The translations under genes and the position numbers were made by a program. DNA of 64,000 bases from Chrysomallon squamiferum (taxonomy: Eukaryota; Mollusca; Gastropoda; Neomphalida; Peltospiridae): positions 22,451,128 through 22,515,127 of the forward strand of contig CM022672.1 in NCBI GenBank assembly GCA_012295275.1, in the 5' to 3' direction. This document shows, one piece after another, positions 45,901 to 59,800 of this stretch (within the stretch, counting starts at the first letter, position 1; each line of letters starts with the position of its first letter). The notes beneath the pieces were generated by a model. It saw nothing but the letters and a program-made list of their open reading frames with translations, had not been told where the DNA came from and searched no databases.

Positions 45901-48900
45901 AGTATCATCATCAACAAAGCAAAAATCTGAACAAGATTAAAGATTACTGAAATATTATATGATCCATTAACAAGAATTAAAAAAAAAAAAAATGAACATA
46001 AAATCTAAGTTATGGAATAGCAAACATATACTGTAGTAAATCTGATATGATACAAAAAAGGATTTGGTGTAATGAATCCAAAGTGATGAAACTGTTTTTA
46101 ATTATGAAGCAGCTTGAAGCTATCCCAGTCTTAGGATGACTATCAATAACACATATTTTCAATGTCATTTAACTAAAGTATATATATACACACACTACAC
46201 ATAATTAATATAGAAATCCCTTTTTCCAATAGTATATATATGTATTATTATGTAATTATGTAATATGTATTGCAAACAGTTAATACATTTTTTTTTTTTA
46301 AATTATATTTAAAGTGAATATTTGTGACAACAACAACTTACAACATCACCCTTGTCTCCTTTGGGTCCTTCAGGTCCTGGAGGACCACGTTCTCCTTTTT
46401 CTCCTGGATCACCATTGAGTCCCATTAATCCCATGGATCCACGATGGCCCTGGAACACAAGTTATAAATATACTTGTGTATTTTGGGGTTTAACATACAA
46501 CATGATGTAATATAAACAGATCTTATTAATTGTGAAAAACGTGTTTTGGTTTTAATATACTTCAAGATATAAATGGATTTTTATTAACTGTGAAAACACA
46601 TTTTGGTTTTAACATATTTCAATATACAGTAATAAAAAAAAAAATTAATAAATATTTTTATTAATGGAATTTAATTGTTTTTAAGGAGTAAGTCAATTTT
46701 TATCATCTATGTATCAGTAGAAGCAAATGATATTTTATTTGGAAGATCTCCAGTGTTGAATATTGTTTTGCTTTTCTCATGATCTTTATCATCATCATCA
46801 TCGATGCCATTGCTTCTATTATGATCACTATCATCAATACCCCCATTAACATCATTAACATCATTACTTGCCATCATCAACATAATCATCATCATCATCA
46901 TAATTATTATTATTATTATTACTGCAATTATTATCCAAGATAAGTAATATTTTTTTTTCTCAAACTTACCTTAATTCCTTTGGGTCCTTTTTCTCCTTTT
47001 GGTCCTGAAGGACCTGCTGGTCCCTAAAAGAAAAAGTAATAAAAATAATAATTTTCATACTAATATCAATAAAGTAATCCAGAATTTACTTTAAATATGT
47101 TGTGAAATATTTTCATTTCAAACTTCACTATTAATTACTGTTGCCATTATTGTGATCATCATTATAATTGTTGTTACAGCAGTTGCTGTTGTTGGCATTA
47201 TTATTACTATCATCATGAATCATCATCATAATCATCATTGTTTACCATTTTTATTGTTAGTGTTGTTGTTGTTGATACCTTTTAATTCTTACCTTTGAAT
47301 AAAGAGCTCAGATACTGTTATTATGAATGGCTATTAATGTTTCTCTACAAGATATCTCACTGTATGATTTTTTTTTTTCTTTGAATTCAACATTGGGAAT
47401 ATATAACAACATTCTTAGACACTGATCAATAGATTCTTTTATTTATTTTATTTTTTTTTTTTTTTTCAATTATTTCAGTTTTTACAATTTTTTCACAAGA
47501 ATATTACTAAGAAATATCCAACAGACTTACAATCTGGCCCTGATCACCACTTAACCCTGGGCCACCTGGAGGTCCTGGCTCTCCCTGTAAAAAAATAAAA
47601 TATTAAATTTAGTTATATACTGACCATAACAAAATTAAAAACATATCATGTAATATAAAAATTCTGATACAGACATTCACAATAATACATTCTGATATAC
47701 ATATAACTTATGTAGAGACACATAAATCAATGCCATATAAATCAATAAAGGCAGTTTTCAAAATATTGTCAAGAAAAACAATAATTAAAAAAAAAAATAT
47801 TTGAAACTTGACACTTTATAAATTATACATTCATATTTTGAATCTGATCAACATCATTAATGTTGTCTTAAAGACATTTTTAAATAAATGAAGATTACAT
47901 TTTACAAATGATGAATGTTTCTATGATTAAAGTAGAAGTATTACTTTTTTAATCATTTTCAATTTAAAAAAATATAAATATAAAATAATTTAATTAAATC
48001 TGAGTTTTAAAATAAAATCTTACCACTGGTCCTGGTTGTCCTGCAGGACCTGGAGGTCCTGGTGGTCCAATGGGGCCCTAAAATGAAACAAGATTCTTGT
48101 TAGTCAATAATTGCATAATCATATTAACAAAGAAAATTAAAATAATCTAATATACAGATTTAAAATTAATTTTTTTTAAATTAGTTATACCATAAAGATT
48201 ATACTTTTAACATGAAATCAAATGCTGTTAATATGTTTCTCTTTCAAGCAGAAATTTATATATCACTAATAATTATTTAATTTTTGTAAAGATTAGATTA
48301 TGTCAATAATATAATAATAATTATTATTATTAATTTTTATTATTATTATTATTAGTTATTATTGTTGTTGTTAATGTTTTCATTACTATTATTATTTTTT
48401 TTTATTTTTTTTATTTATTTACATATTTCAAAAATAAAGACAGGTTTAGACTTAGATATATTATTAAACAAAACTTACAACTGGACCAGGAAGTCCTCTT
48501 GGTCCTCGTGGTCCTTGTTGACCTCGATCTCCTTTCTCTCCTGGTGGTCCTTCTGGTCCTTGGATTCCTGGTATTCCCATTTCTCCCTATTTGCAAAAAC
48601 AAAATTAAAAATTATATATATGTATCTCTGTTGTGTTTGTGTATGTGTATAATCATATTCATATTTAATTTAATTTATCTGTGTAATAACGTAGCTAAAT
48701 AAAATTATTGTTTGTATTTGTCTGTGCACCTGAAAAAAAATGTTTTGTGTAAATATATGCATCTGATATAGTTATTACTAATAATTCAAAAACAAAACAG
48801 GTTTTTACTGATTGCTGAGTCATACTTTCTACTATATCACGGTAGTTTGAAAAAGAACTGTAATGCGTTGTTTTATTTATTATTTATAATTACTATATTA

Positions 48901-49475
48901 TTATTATATTTTGTAAAACGTATATGTTATGTAGTGAGTACATACCTGTCTTCCAGTCCTGCCTGGTAAACCTGGTTCACCTTGCTGTCCTGGTTCTCCC
49001 TATAGAAAAAGAAAATAATAGAGAAAAAATAATAATAAAATAAAACAAACAACCTCACCAAAAATCCCACCAACATTACTTTGACAGAAACATGAATTAA
49101 CATATTGCAAAAATTAAATTTAACTATATTTAACTATATTTCTGTTAGTGCATGCATGAATATCAGACAGTCAGTACATCTGTACTTTAAGTAAAAAATA
49201 GCTATATATATGTAATACAGAGATAGATACATACAATACAAATAGGCTAAATGCACATATATATATTTGCAACACACACACACACACACACATACACACA
49301 CACACACACCACACAGAGTCATACACATGTACAGAAAAATAGCCAAAACAGACACAGACATACATACATAAAAAAGAGCAATATACACCCTCAAGACCAG
49401 ACTTATATAAAGGCCCTCACAAAATCAGTAGTAGACCAAGGTCTTAATTCAAACTGCTCATCAAGTTATTTTGTA

Positions 49476-49517
<42 letters not shown>

Positions 49518-52500
49518 GATACATATTAAGAAGAAAAAACATATTTAAAAAACCTACCAAGGCACCAGGTCCACCAGGCTCTCCATCTGTTCCAGGCACA
49601 CCAGGCTCTCCCTGTTAAAAAAGGAGAGCATTTTTATATTACCACAATCAACTGAAATTTGACTCATTATATAAATAAAATAATGATTATATAATGAAGA
49701 TTATTTAAACAATTCATAATTCAAAAATTTCTGTATACAAATGTCAGTTTAATTTGTACAGTAAAATGGGATTTTATTTCCATTGTTTAACAGTATGAAA
49801 TATGTTTTAAGTTAAATCATATTTCATTTATAAACAAATATAGAAAAAAAAAATCAGACAGACATATAGACAGATTTTTGTTCATTTGATTTAAAAAAAT
49901 TACTTACATATGCCAAATAAAAAATAAAAAAATTTAAAGATAATTATTTTAATCCAATTTATAGTTGTGCCATAATCTTAAATTTTAAATATTATTTTCT
50001 TGTAAAAATGTATTACATATATGTTACCTTAATTACTAATTTATGGATCATCTGAATTAAAAAAACAAGCTCACCTTAGGACCAGGCTCCCCTGGATCTC
50101 CTTGAGGACCAGTCAGTCCTGGCATACCCTGAAAAATAATTGTACATAATAAATATATATATATATATTTATCTTAATTTATACATTTTTATCAGAAATT
50201 TATTCCCCACCTCAAATAATATCTAAGTCTTCTTCTCAGGACTATAATTAAATTAGTATTAATTAATTATAATTATAATTCAAAAAATATATGCTGAAAA
50301 GGAAGAGCAAGAAAAAATAGATTTATTAATAATGTATAATAACTGAGGTAAAAATAAATTATGATATTTAAAATATAAGTCATCAAAGAAATATATTAAA
50401 AAATATGTAACACTATAAGATCAAACATTTTTGTTAAAAATATTATATATTTATGAGTTTGTATTATACCATGTCTCCTTTCTCTCCCTCTGGTCCTCTA
50501 GGTCCCCTGGGACCTGGTTCACCCTGGAGTCCTTGTCGACCTTCATCTCCTTTTGCACCATCCACTCCTGGCAGACCCTGAAATAGAAATCACAACTGAA
50601 TGAACGAATGAAAGATGGATGGATGGCTGGATGACTGCATGAATATATATTCCACACATTTTATTATTTACTAATGGCTATACAACATTATAAATATCTT
50701 TACTTTATTTGTTTATATTCTGATACAATGACAGCATAGAAAGCAATTGAATCTGTTTAGGTATTTTATTTTTTGTACTGGTTCTGTTTTTATAATGAAC
50801 CTTCACAAATACTGGGCAGTCATTGCTTTGAGGAACAAAAGACATCCTCAGCTCATTGATATGCTAACACACACACTCACCATTATGTTTTTGTATTTGA
50901 TTCAAAGGACTTACCGGTCCACCATCAGTACCTGGTGGTCCAGGAGGTCCAGGATCTCCCTTGTCTCCTTTAGGACCAATTGGTCCTTCAGGTCCAGGAA
51001 CACCAGGAAGTCCACTGTTTCCCTGGAAATGAGAAGATATAAACATCATCAAAGTAGAAATTCTCAACATCAAATAACTTCTACTCTTTGTTATTCCCTT
51101 TTTTTTTATATATAAATTTCTGATATATTTCATAATTAATTAAATGTAAAATAATATAATTATCATTTACTGTTAAATTGAAGAGAAAAGTAATAATGTA
51201 CTCACAGCTGCTCCAGAGGGTCCAGGATTTCCCATTGGTCCAGGTGGACCTGGTGGTCCCTGAGAAAAGAATTAATATTATGAATAAATAAACAGCAAGT
51301 CATAACTAATACAAAACAAAAAAAATCAATTCCACAGAGGTATAAAGAGTTTTCTTTGCATTATCAAAAAAAAAAAAAAAAAAAAATAACCAGTTTAATA
51401 TCTGGCATAAAAGGAGTTAATTTTTCATTTGTGTTCATCATGTTTACTAAATGTAAGACATTAAGGAGTAATAATCAGTCAACATTCCAATGGGAATTTG
51501 CATTTTTTAAATATAAGTAATTATAAAATGTAAAATATTTAAGATTCTAGTGATCACACTGAGGTCCAAATTTGCTATTTTGTTTATATATATAGACAGA
51601 GACAGACAGACAGACAGACAAACAGATATACTAGAAACTACCATTCACTGAGTAATTTTCAGATCTTGTTCATTTTAATTTTAATGTTACCATCACTTCT
51701 TGTTTTAATTAACATGCTTTTCAGGGGTATATCCAAGAGTTAGAAAGGAGGCATAGGCTCGTGAGCATGATAAAATAACTCTTAAGGTGAAATAAGTTTC
51801 AATATGAAATATATATATAAACACACACAAACACACACACACACAAACACACACACACAAACACACAAACACACACACACACACACGATACGAATAACTC
51901 GGCTGCTTTGAATTTTAAAATTATTCACCTTAACACCATTGTCACCCTTTTCTCCTTTAGTGCCTGGGGGACCTGGCATTCCCTGCATTCCTGGAAGTCC
52001 TGTGGGACCGAGTTGTCCTCTAGGTCCTTCTGATCCCTGGGAAACAATAAATAATATTATTATTTGTATATAAAGTTAATTTACTTTAATCAAAAAAAGA
52101 AAGAAAGAAAATTATTATCCATGTTAAATCTGAGTTCTTCTATAATCTAGGAAATACTGTGTATAAAAAACAAAAATTATTATATAAACTAGAATTTAAT
52201 TATATTATTTGTAAACTGTTAGATGATAAAATTTTCATTTACTTATCATTAATGTTAAGTGTTTGAATGTTAAGAACCTGTTATAAGCATCAATGTTTAA
52301 TAGTACTTCAATACAAAAATTAACCTGATGGAATGAAACAGACATTAACTGTTGGTTGCAGACTATATAAAAATTAAGCTGAAATGAATAAATTATCAAG
52401 TAAAGGGTGTTTTTTTTCAGTTTTTCATAATTTTCTAACTGAAGTGTAATAACAATATTTTTATAGGAAGAAAACAAGGTCCATTTGTCAATTCTAGTGT

Positions 52501-54525
52501 AACATAGGGACAGAATTTCCCATTCCAACCTTAATGAGGTAAGTAAATAATTGTATGTGATGTTTTACCTTTGAACCAGGAATACCACGTGGTCCTCTTA
52601 ATCCCATCTCACCAGGAGGTCCCTAAAAACAAATAATAAAACATTTTATTTTTTTTAATTTATAGTGAAACATAACTGTCAAGTATATGCCTACTTTCTT
52701 TCTATTTAATTACAGATATTTTTTAAAATCTAAATAAACAAAAATTAATAAAAGTTCAAAAAAAAAAAATAAAAAAAGGAGTTATTATGCTGAATAATAA
52801 TGGAATTTTTAACAGCATAATGGTAAATGGCAATTTAATTAATTATTAAAAACAAATTGATTGCAGAGATTTAGAAAATAGACTGAATTTTTGTTAAGAA
52901 CTTACAATTGGTCCAGAAGGTCCTTGGATACCTACAGGTCCTTGAGGTCCTGGTGGACCCTGAAACAAAAGGTGAATGATGTAAAGAGGTGTTTAAACAA
53001 TAATGTGATTATAACATTATAATGAAATGACTCATATTTCATCTGTCCACAAAACATTCATTATTAATATAAATTTTAATTGTAGTCATCTACATCACTA
53101 TTTTTAAAGTTGTTTCAGTATCATTCCTCACAGAGTCTTTAAAATAAAAATTAATTTAGCTGTGACTACATATCCTTTATGTTTTGATAATTTTTAATCT
53201 TATTTTTCCCACTCTCTAGTTTCATTCACACTAAAAATAATGTTATTCGTCAGTTTTAAAAACAATTGTCTGTGGAACTATTACCTTATACGAGTGTTTG
53301 TAAGTCAACCTTTGCAATATGAAGAGTGTTTTTATATTAAAATAAATAAAAATATGAATACAGTAGATTAGAAATATGCCAGTTTATATACAGTGCTCGA
53401 ATAGAAAGAAGTTACTGGTCTTGCCAAATCATGATCATTAATTACCAATGGCATAAAATAAAATGGTATAGACACAGCAGTCAGGTGAATCAGCCTGGAA
53501 AATAATATTGTTTTGGGTCTTGTCCACTAAATATATGTTTATAAATTTTAAATTATATTTATTTCAATTTTAAACAAATCAAATGAGAAACTTACCATGA
53601 CTCCATGATCTCCTTTGAAACCTCTGAGACCTGGAGGACCAGGATCACCCTAAAATAGAAACAGTAAATGAATCAAAACTGATACATCATTGTAGTTTAT
53701 CACTGAATAATAATTTTAAAGAAAACCCTAAGGAAAGATGACTGAGATAAAAATATAAATAAATAAGAAAAAAATCTTTTTTTGTTGCAAACACTATTTC
53801 ATGATACCTTTAATGACATCTAGTAAGAATTTAAATGCATTTTAATCTATTTTTTTAATTATTTATCCACCAAAATAAATTAAATATATTTGAAGAAAAC
53901 ATACTTAGACCAATTTTTGATTAATTAATTAATTAGTTTTAAAATGAATTGAGTGGAACCTATGAAACTTTCCCTAAACAGCCTCTATTTTTTCTACTGA
54001 TTAATTAATTATTGCAGTAATTTGTGAAAGAATTTCAAAAACTGAAAAAGCATAAAATAATATTTAAGTATCATATATTTTTGATGATATTTATAAATAA
54101 CATCTCCTTATTTATCTCGGAAAAGATCTTTTTAAGAATCAAAATGTTAAGATTTTAAAAATTAAAACAATTATCACCTACAGTTAAAGTAACATACATG
54201 ATAATACCATTTCTAAACTATTTTGTTTATACCTTATCTCCTTCAAATCCTGGTGGTCCCACTGGTCCAGCAGGTCCCCTGTATCCCTAAAAGAAAAATA
54301 AATTTCAGTGTTACAACAACAAAAAAACACAATAAAAAAACACCTTTATATTAATGTACATCGGAATCCAGGAACATTAATGCTTTTTGTAAAACATCTT
54401 AAAAAGTATTTGTTTGGCTTGTATGGTTTAATTATTATTATTTCACATTCAGATTTAATAAAGCAATGTAAAAAATATATTCTTTAAGAAAGGACATGTT
54501 TTCAAAAGTGTTCAGAAGTAACTGA

Positions 54526-54558
<33 letters not shown>

Positions 54559-56824
54559 GTTCAAAGAATTTTACAAATCTAGTATAAAATGTGAGAGCAG
54601 ATCTTGTAAAAAACAAACACCTGTTTTTGTGATTTTTAAATATATAGTGTGAACCTCAGAGATTAAACACAGACACACACTCACACAGGCTCTACAAAAA
54701 AGGCATCAAGATGGGCATAAATTTTACATAATAAACAAAAGTGAAAATTTAAGTTTTAATTTACTCACTGGTCCTCCCCTTGGTCCTGGTTGTCCTGGGG
54801 TACCTGGGACTCCTTCTATTCCCTGATAACAAAGAGAAATATTAATATTTTAATACAGTCAACTGAGTTAATTTTCAGTGTCAAATGAAAATATCTAAAA
54901 AAAAAAAAAAAAAAGTTATTAAGCATTTCTGTTGACATAGGCAAAAGAAATTAAAAAAATTAAAATATAGTTACATGTTCTTCTTCATTATAATATGAAG
55001 CGTTTAGATTACTACAGCATACTTTTTTCTTTTCTTTTGCATTCGTTAAAAATTATTATGAAAAACATTTTTACTGGATCTTATTTTTAAACTTCAGCTA
55101 ACTGTAAAGCTCAAAACTTAGGTGACAGTAAAGTAAATTACAGTAATTTATGCTAAAACTATGCAATAAAAGTTCAAGTCAAAATAAAAACATATAAAAA
55201 GTGTTTGAAACTCACCATGTCTCCTTTTTTCTCCTCTCTTTCCCCTTGAGCCAGGAAGACCAGGAATACCCTGAAATAACAAACAGATTTTTCTTTACTT
55301 ATCAGATTGTTCAGCAATAATATCAGGTAGAATTTCATCAGAATAAAACCTGCTGCTGTCTTTATATTTAATGAACAATTCACTACGGTCTTGCAGTACT
55401 GACAGTTTTACTACTGGATACGAATATTAATAATTAAATATAATTTATATTAAAAACTAATAAATTAAATATAAATAAATACATATATATGGTTAACTTG
55501 ATCACTGATTTGCATAAATTATTAAATCATTAACAAAATTATCTAAATTAATCAGTAATGATCTGATTATTAATAGTGTCGGATTGAGCCAATGACAAAA
55601 AATACTAAAACCTTGAGCTCTTAAATGATTATTAACCCTTAGGATCTCACTGACCTCTCCATTGTGACCATTATCCAAATTCATTGTTTACTTCCAGTTT
55701 ACAATCATTATTGATCTTTTTGCCATTATATACATCACATCCAAAGCTAAGTGTAACTATATATGTTCAAAAATAACTTAACAAAAAACAAAATTAAAAT
55801 GTTTATCAATTGCTGACCTGTGTTCCTGGTGGGCCAGCATTTCCTTGTTCACCTTGGGCACCTTTTTCTCCCTACAAATAAAATATATATTACGTTTAAA
55901 TCATTAAAATAGATATACAAGTATATAACACATAACATATACAGCATTTCACTGTTCACCTTGGGCACCTTTATCTACCTATAGTCAAATAATATATTGC
56001 ATTTAAATCATTAAATTAATATAACATATATAATGCAAAATAATAATTAAAAACATTAATTATAAGAAAATTTATTGAATTTATTATACAAATTTATATG
56101 TAATTTCAAATGCTAAAGTAAATATTAAGCAATTACAGTCTCTTTAAGATCATTACAGATTAAATCAGTATTTTTAATTATTATGAAAATTAATAAAGTA
56201 ACCTATTGTACAATACACAAAATCTGGAAAATTCGATTTAAAAAATAAATATTCTAAACATATTGAATTCTGAAAACATTCTAATTTTAAATAATATATA
56301 TATATATATATGATTTCAAACTCAGAATGAATATTTATGTATATAGATAGATAGATAGTCAGACAGACAAACAGATAGATAGATAGTGAAAAAATAATTC
56401 TTACTGGTGGTCCAACTTCTCCTTTGCCACCTGGTGTCCCTGGAGAGCCTGGCGTACCCTGGGAAATAAAAATGTATGCAACATAAAACAACAAATAACT
56501 TATACATATTACATAAATATCAGCAAACTATACACTCAATAATAACAGACTGAAAAAAAAAAATGTCTCAGTGCTCTGAAAATAAATTATAACTGAAATT
56601 GTGATACGGTCTATATCTGACCACTTGCAGTTTTTGTGTCAATTTATCTACAGTTTAATATGATTTTTGTTCTTTTACAATTGTTTTAATTTTTGTGTTG
56701 GTATGATAAACTATTTTAGTTCAATGTGATTAAAAAAATTAAATAAATATATATATATTTTTTTTAAGTAAACGTTATAGCTGTATGACAAAAATAATGC
56801 CATTAATACAGTTTTCTGTAAAAA

Positions 56825-56879
<55 letters not shown>

Positions 56880-59800
56880 ACATATTAAAAGTGTAAACAT
56901 ACTCTTGGTCCTGGGAATCCTCTTTCTCCTGGAAATCCTTCATGTCCTGGAGGACCAGGTGGCCCTGGGATTCCTGATGTACCAGCTGGACCCTAGATAA
57001 AACAATAAATAAATAAATAAATAAATGTATATAAAAGTAATAGTTATTAGGATGTTAGATGTCAATCAGAAGTGGGATTTTTTTATATATATATATATTT
57101 TAAAAGTTTTGACTATTTGTAATTATAAAATTAAATATTTGTTCAAAATTTCATCTTTTATATGACAACAAAAACAAAATTGTACAGTAATAATTAAGCA
57201 GATAAAGAGAAAGAAATGAAATAAAAATTTACCAAACTATTTGTATAAAAAATAAAGGTTAGAAAATGTATTTACTTAAAATTTCTTTATTCTTCTCTTT
57301 CTTTTTCTTATGATTATCATTTTCATCATTATTTTTTTATTATATTTAAAGAAATAATTTATCTTTAAGAGGATATCTGTCAAATATGCTATAAATGATA
57401 TATTTTATTAATTCACATCAAAGTAAACACAACACAACTCACTGGAGGTCCAGTTTTTCCCATTGGTCCTGGTAGTCCAGTATCACCAGGTGGTCCCTAA
57501 AACAAGAATCAGATTGAATACAGTTTCTTTTCCTATAAAATACTAATATAAAAATAGAACCTGCTATTGACATCAACCATGCCATTTCAGTTATTACAAA
57601 TACAAGTATAATCATATTAAGAATAAAGTAACTTTTAAACGCCTGTTATACATATACATATATACATACATATATACATACATACATACGTATATACATT
57701 TATTTATTTATTTATTTATTTATGTGTGTGTGTGTGTTTTGTCACTAATGTTTAGACAGTTGCATATATGTAAAATTCAGTGTTTTATGGAATTCATTCT
57801 AAGTATATGAGTCAAAGAATAGAAATATAGTTATATATAAAATAAATAAATAATAAATAAATAAATAAATAAAGTGTTTAATACTCACAGGATTTCCTGG
57901 TACACCTCTATCTCCTGGTTGTCCTGGTTCTCCATTTATTCCCTAATAAAAATATAATTTAAATATTTAAGTTAATTTCGTTTTCATTTTTTTCTGGGTT
58001 TTTTTCTGGGGGTTTTCTGGCTTTCTTCTCTATGGCAGTAAAAGGAAAGATGTATAATTAAACAAGTATGGTTTAATGAAAAATTCATATTTTCAAGATA
58101 ACCAGTTTCAGTTTTTCATTCTTTTAACACACATATAAAATGTACAAAGTTGTTGTTTTTTTTCATCTTTTTTCCTTTGTGACCATAACAAACATGTTTG
58201 AAGACTGTGCATTTTAATTAAGATTAAGGCATGAAAATTAATTAAACTATTATACAATTAAATTTTTTTTAAATTTCATATGAAGTTATAATCTAATGTG
58301 ATATATATATATATATAAAACTTACAGCAGGTCCCATAACACCAATTGGGCCAGATGGACCTGGAGGTCCTGGGAGACCCTAAAAGAAGAATAAAATAAT
58401 TAATGATACTGAAAAATAAAGCATTAAAATACAATTTGAAAAAAAAAGAATAATCCCTATAATGTGACACACAAACACAGACACATACTCATACAAATAC
58501 ACAAGCATATGCACTTTATTTGTCAGTTAAATATGGTTAGTTCAGTATTTCTGATGTGTTAAATGTGATAAGTTAAGAAAGACTGATGTGTTAAATGTGA
58601 TAAATTCGGTATTTTGATTTGTTAAATGTGATAAGTTCAGAATGTCTGATGTTTTAAATGTGTTAAATGTGATCAGTCCAGTATGTCTGCTGTGTTAAAT
58701 GTGATAAGTTCAGTATACCTGTTATGTTAAATGTGATAAGTTCAGAATGTTTGTTATGTTTATGTTAAGCTGCCATTGACATCATTTACTTACTGGTTCA
58801 CCACGATCACCATTCAAACCTGGAAATCCGTCTTTGCCTGGCAAACCCTGTCAAGAAAAATTGAAATATTAGTGTTAAAGGTATAATTATCATTTTTATT
58901 TTTAAAAAAGATAATAAAAATTTATAACAGTATTCATAAATTTGTTCATAATAGGTAGATCCAACCAGTAACAACCAAAGAAATTCATTTTCTGAAAATT
59001 TTCTGAATACGATTATTTCGAATCTTTCTTGAATATCTTCAAGGATTACTGATAATAACTGAACATAAAAATATTATTTTAATGTCAGCAATTCTACTAT
59101 AAATAATCAGTTTTAAAGAAGCAATTAACCAATGAAACTTGCAATAATATTCTTCTAAACATTTTCTTTTAATAATAAAAAAAACTTACTGGTCCTCCTG
59201 GGGGTCCTGCAACTCCTGGTGGTCCTTGCAGACCCTGAATACCTGGTTCACCTTGGAATCCTGGTGGTCCACTTTGACCTGGTTCACCTTTAGGTCCAAA
59301 TGGACCAGGGATACCCTGTTTACCTCTCTCTCCTCTTTGTCCCTGAATTTAAAATTAAACAGAATTTGTTTAAGAACAACATATCAAAACATTTTGTTAT
59401 TGTTAACATAGGCACAAATACATACACACACCCTCTGAGTAAGCATTTAATAGAAAGTTGTTCCAAAATAATACACATTATTTTAATTCAGAATAAATTA
59501 AATATTTTATGTTAAAGAAATACACATACTCATTATTGATTCAGTTGATAAACATTTAGATAAACTATGAAATAATTAAAAGTGTTTGGAATAAAATAAA
59601 TGAAATTATTATTTATTTAAGAAACATAAATTCTCATTATTCATTCTATTGACAGATATTCAGATACTGAGATAATCACAAATTTTTTATATATAATAAA
59701 AAAATCTGAATTATGTATTAAAGATATATATATACCCTCATTCCTGGTTCTCCCCTCTCTCCAATTTGACCTGGCAAACCCTGTTATTAAAAAGAAAAGA

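Larger units (their letters stand above)
45287..52036 (-). other. Collagen helix exons, C-terminal third (15 exons)
   Basis: Exons, with lengths where not 54 bp: 45287-45322 (36), 45492-45527 (36), 45781-45834, 46342-46449 (108), 46970-47023, 47531-47584, 48024-48077, 48479-48586 (108), 48946-48999, 49558-49611, 50075-50128, 50470-50577 (108), 50915-51022 (108), 51206-51259, 51929-52036 (108). Each is an unbroken Gly-X-Y reading with an AG|GG acceptor and a GT donor. GEKGD/GPKGD charge pairs are frequent, as is usual for fibril-forming helices. Confidence 0.9.
52569..56992 (-). other. Collagen helix exons, middle part (9 exons)
   Basis: Exons: 52569-52622, 52906-52959, 53596-53649, 54233-54286, 54769-54822, 55216-55270 (55 bp, one base too long), 55818-55871, 56405-56458, 56903-56992 (90 bp). 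The others are 54 bp. The 90-bp exon encodes [15 protein letters not shown], which contains the integrin-type motif GFPGER. Confidence 0.9.

Noticed and set aside
46707-46901. Met/Asp-rich minus-strand open frame
   Set aside because: Comes from a degenerate ATC/ATG repeat in a collagen intron; no splice or domain support.
48362-51115. Plus-strand frames rich in Trp/Ser such as SSWSSWSLL
   Set aside because: They are antisense readings of Gly-X-Y collagen exons.
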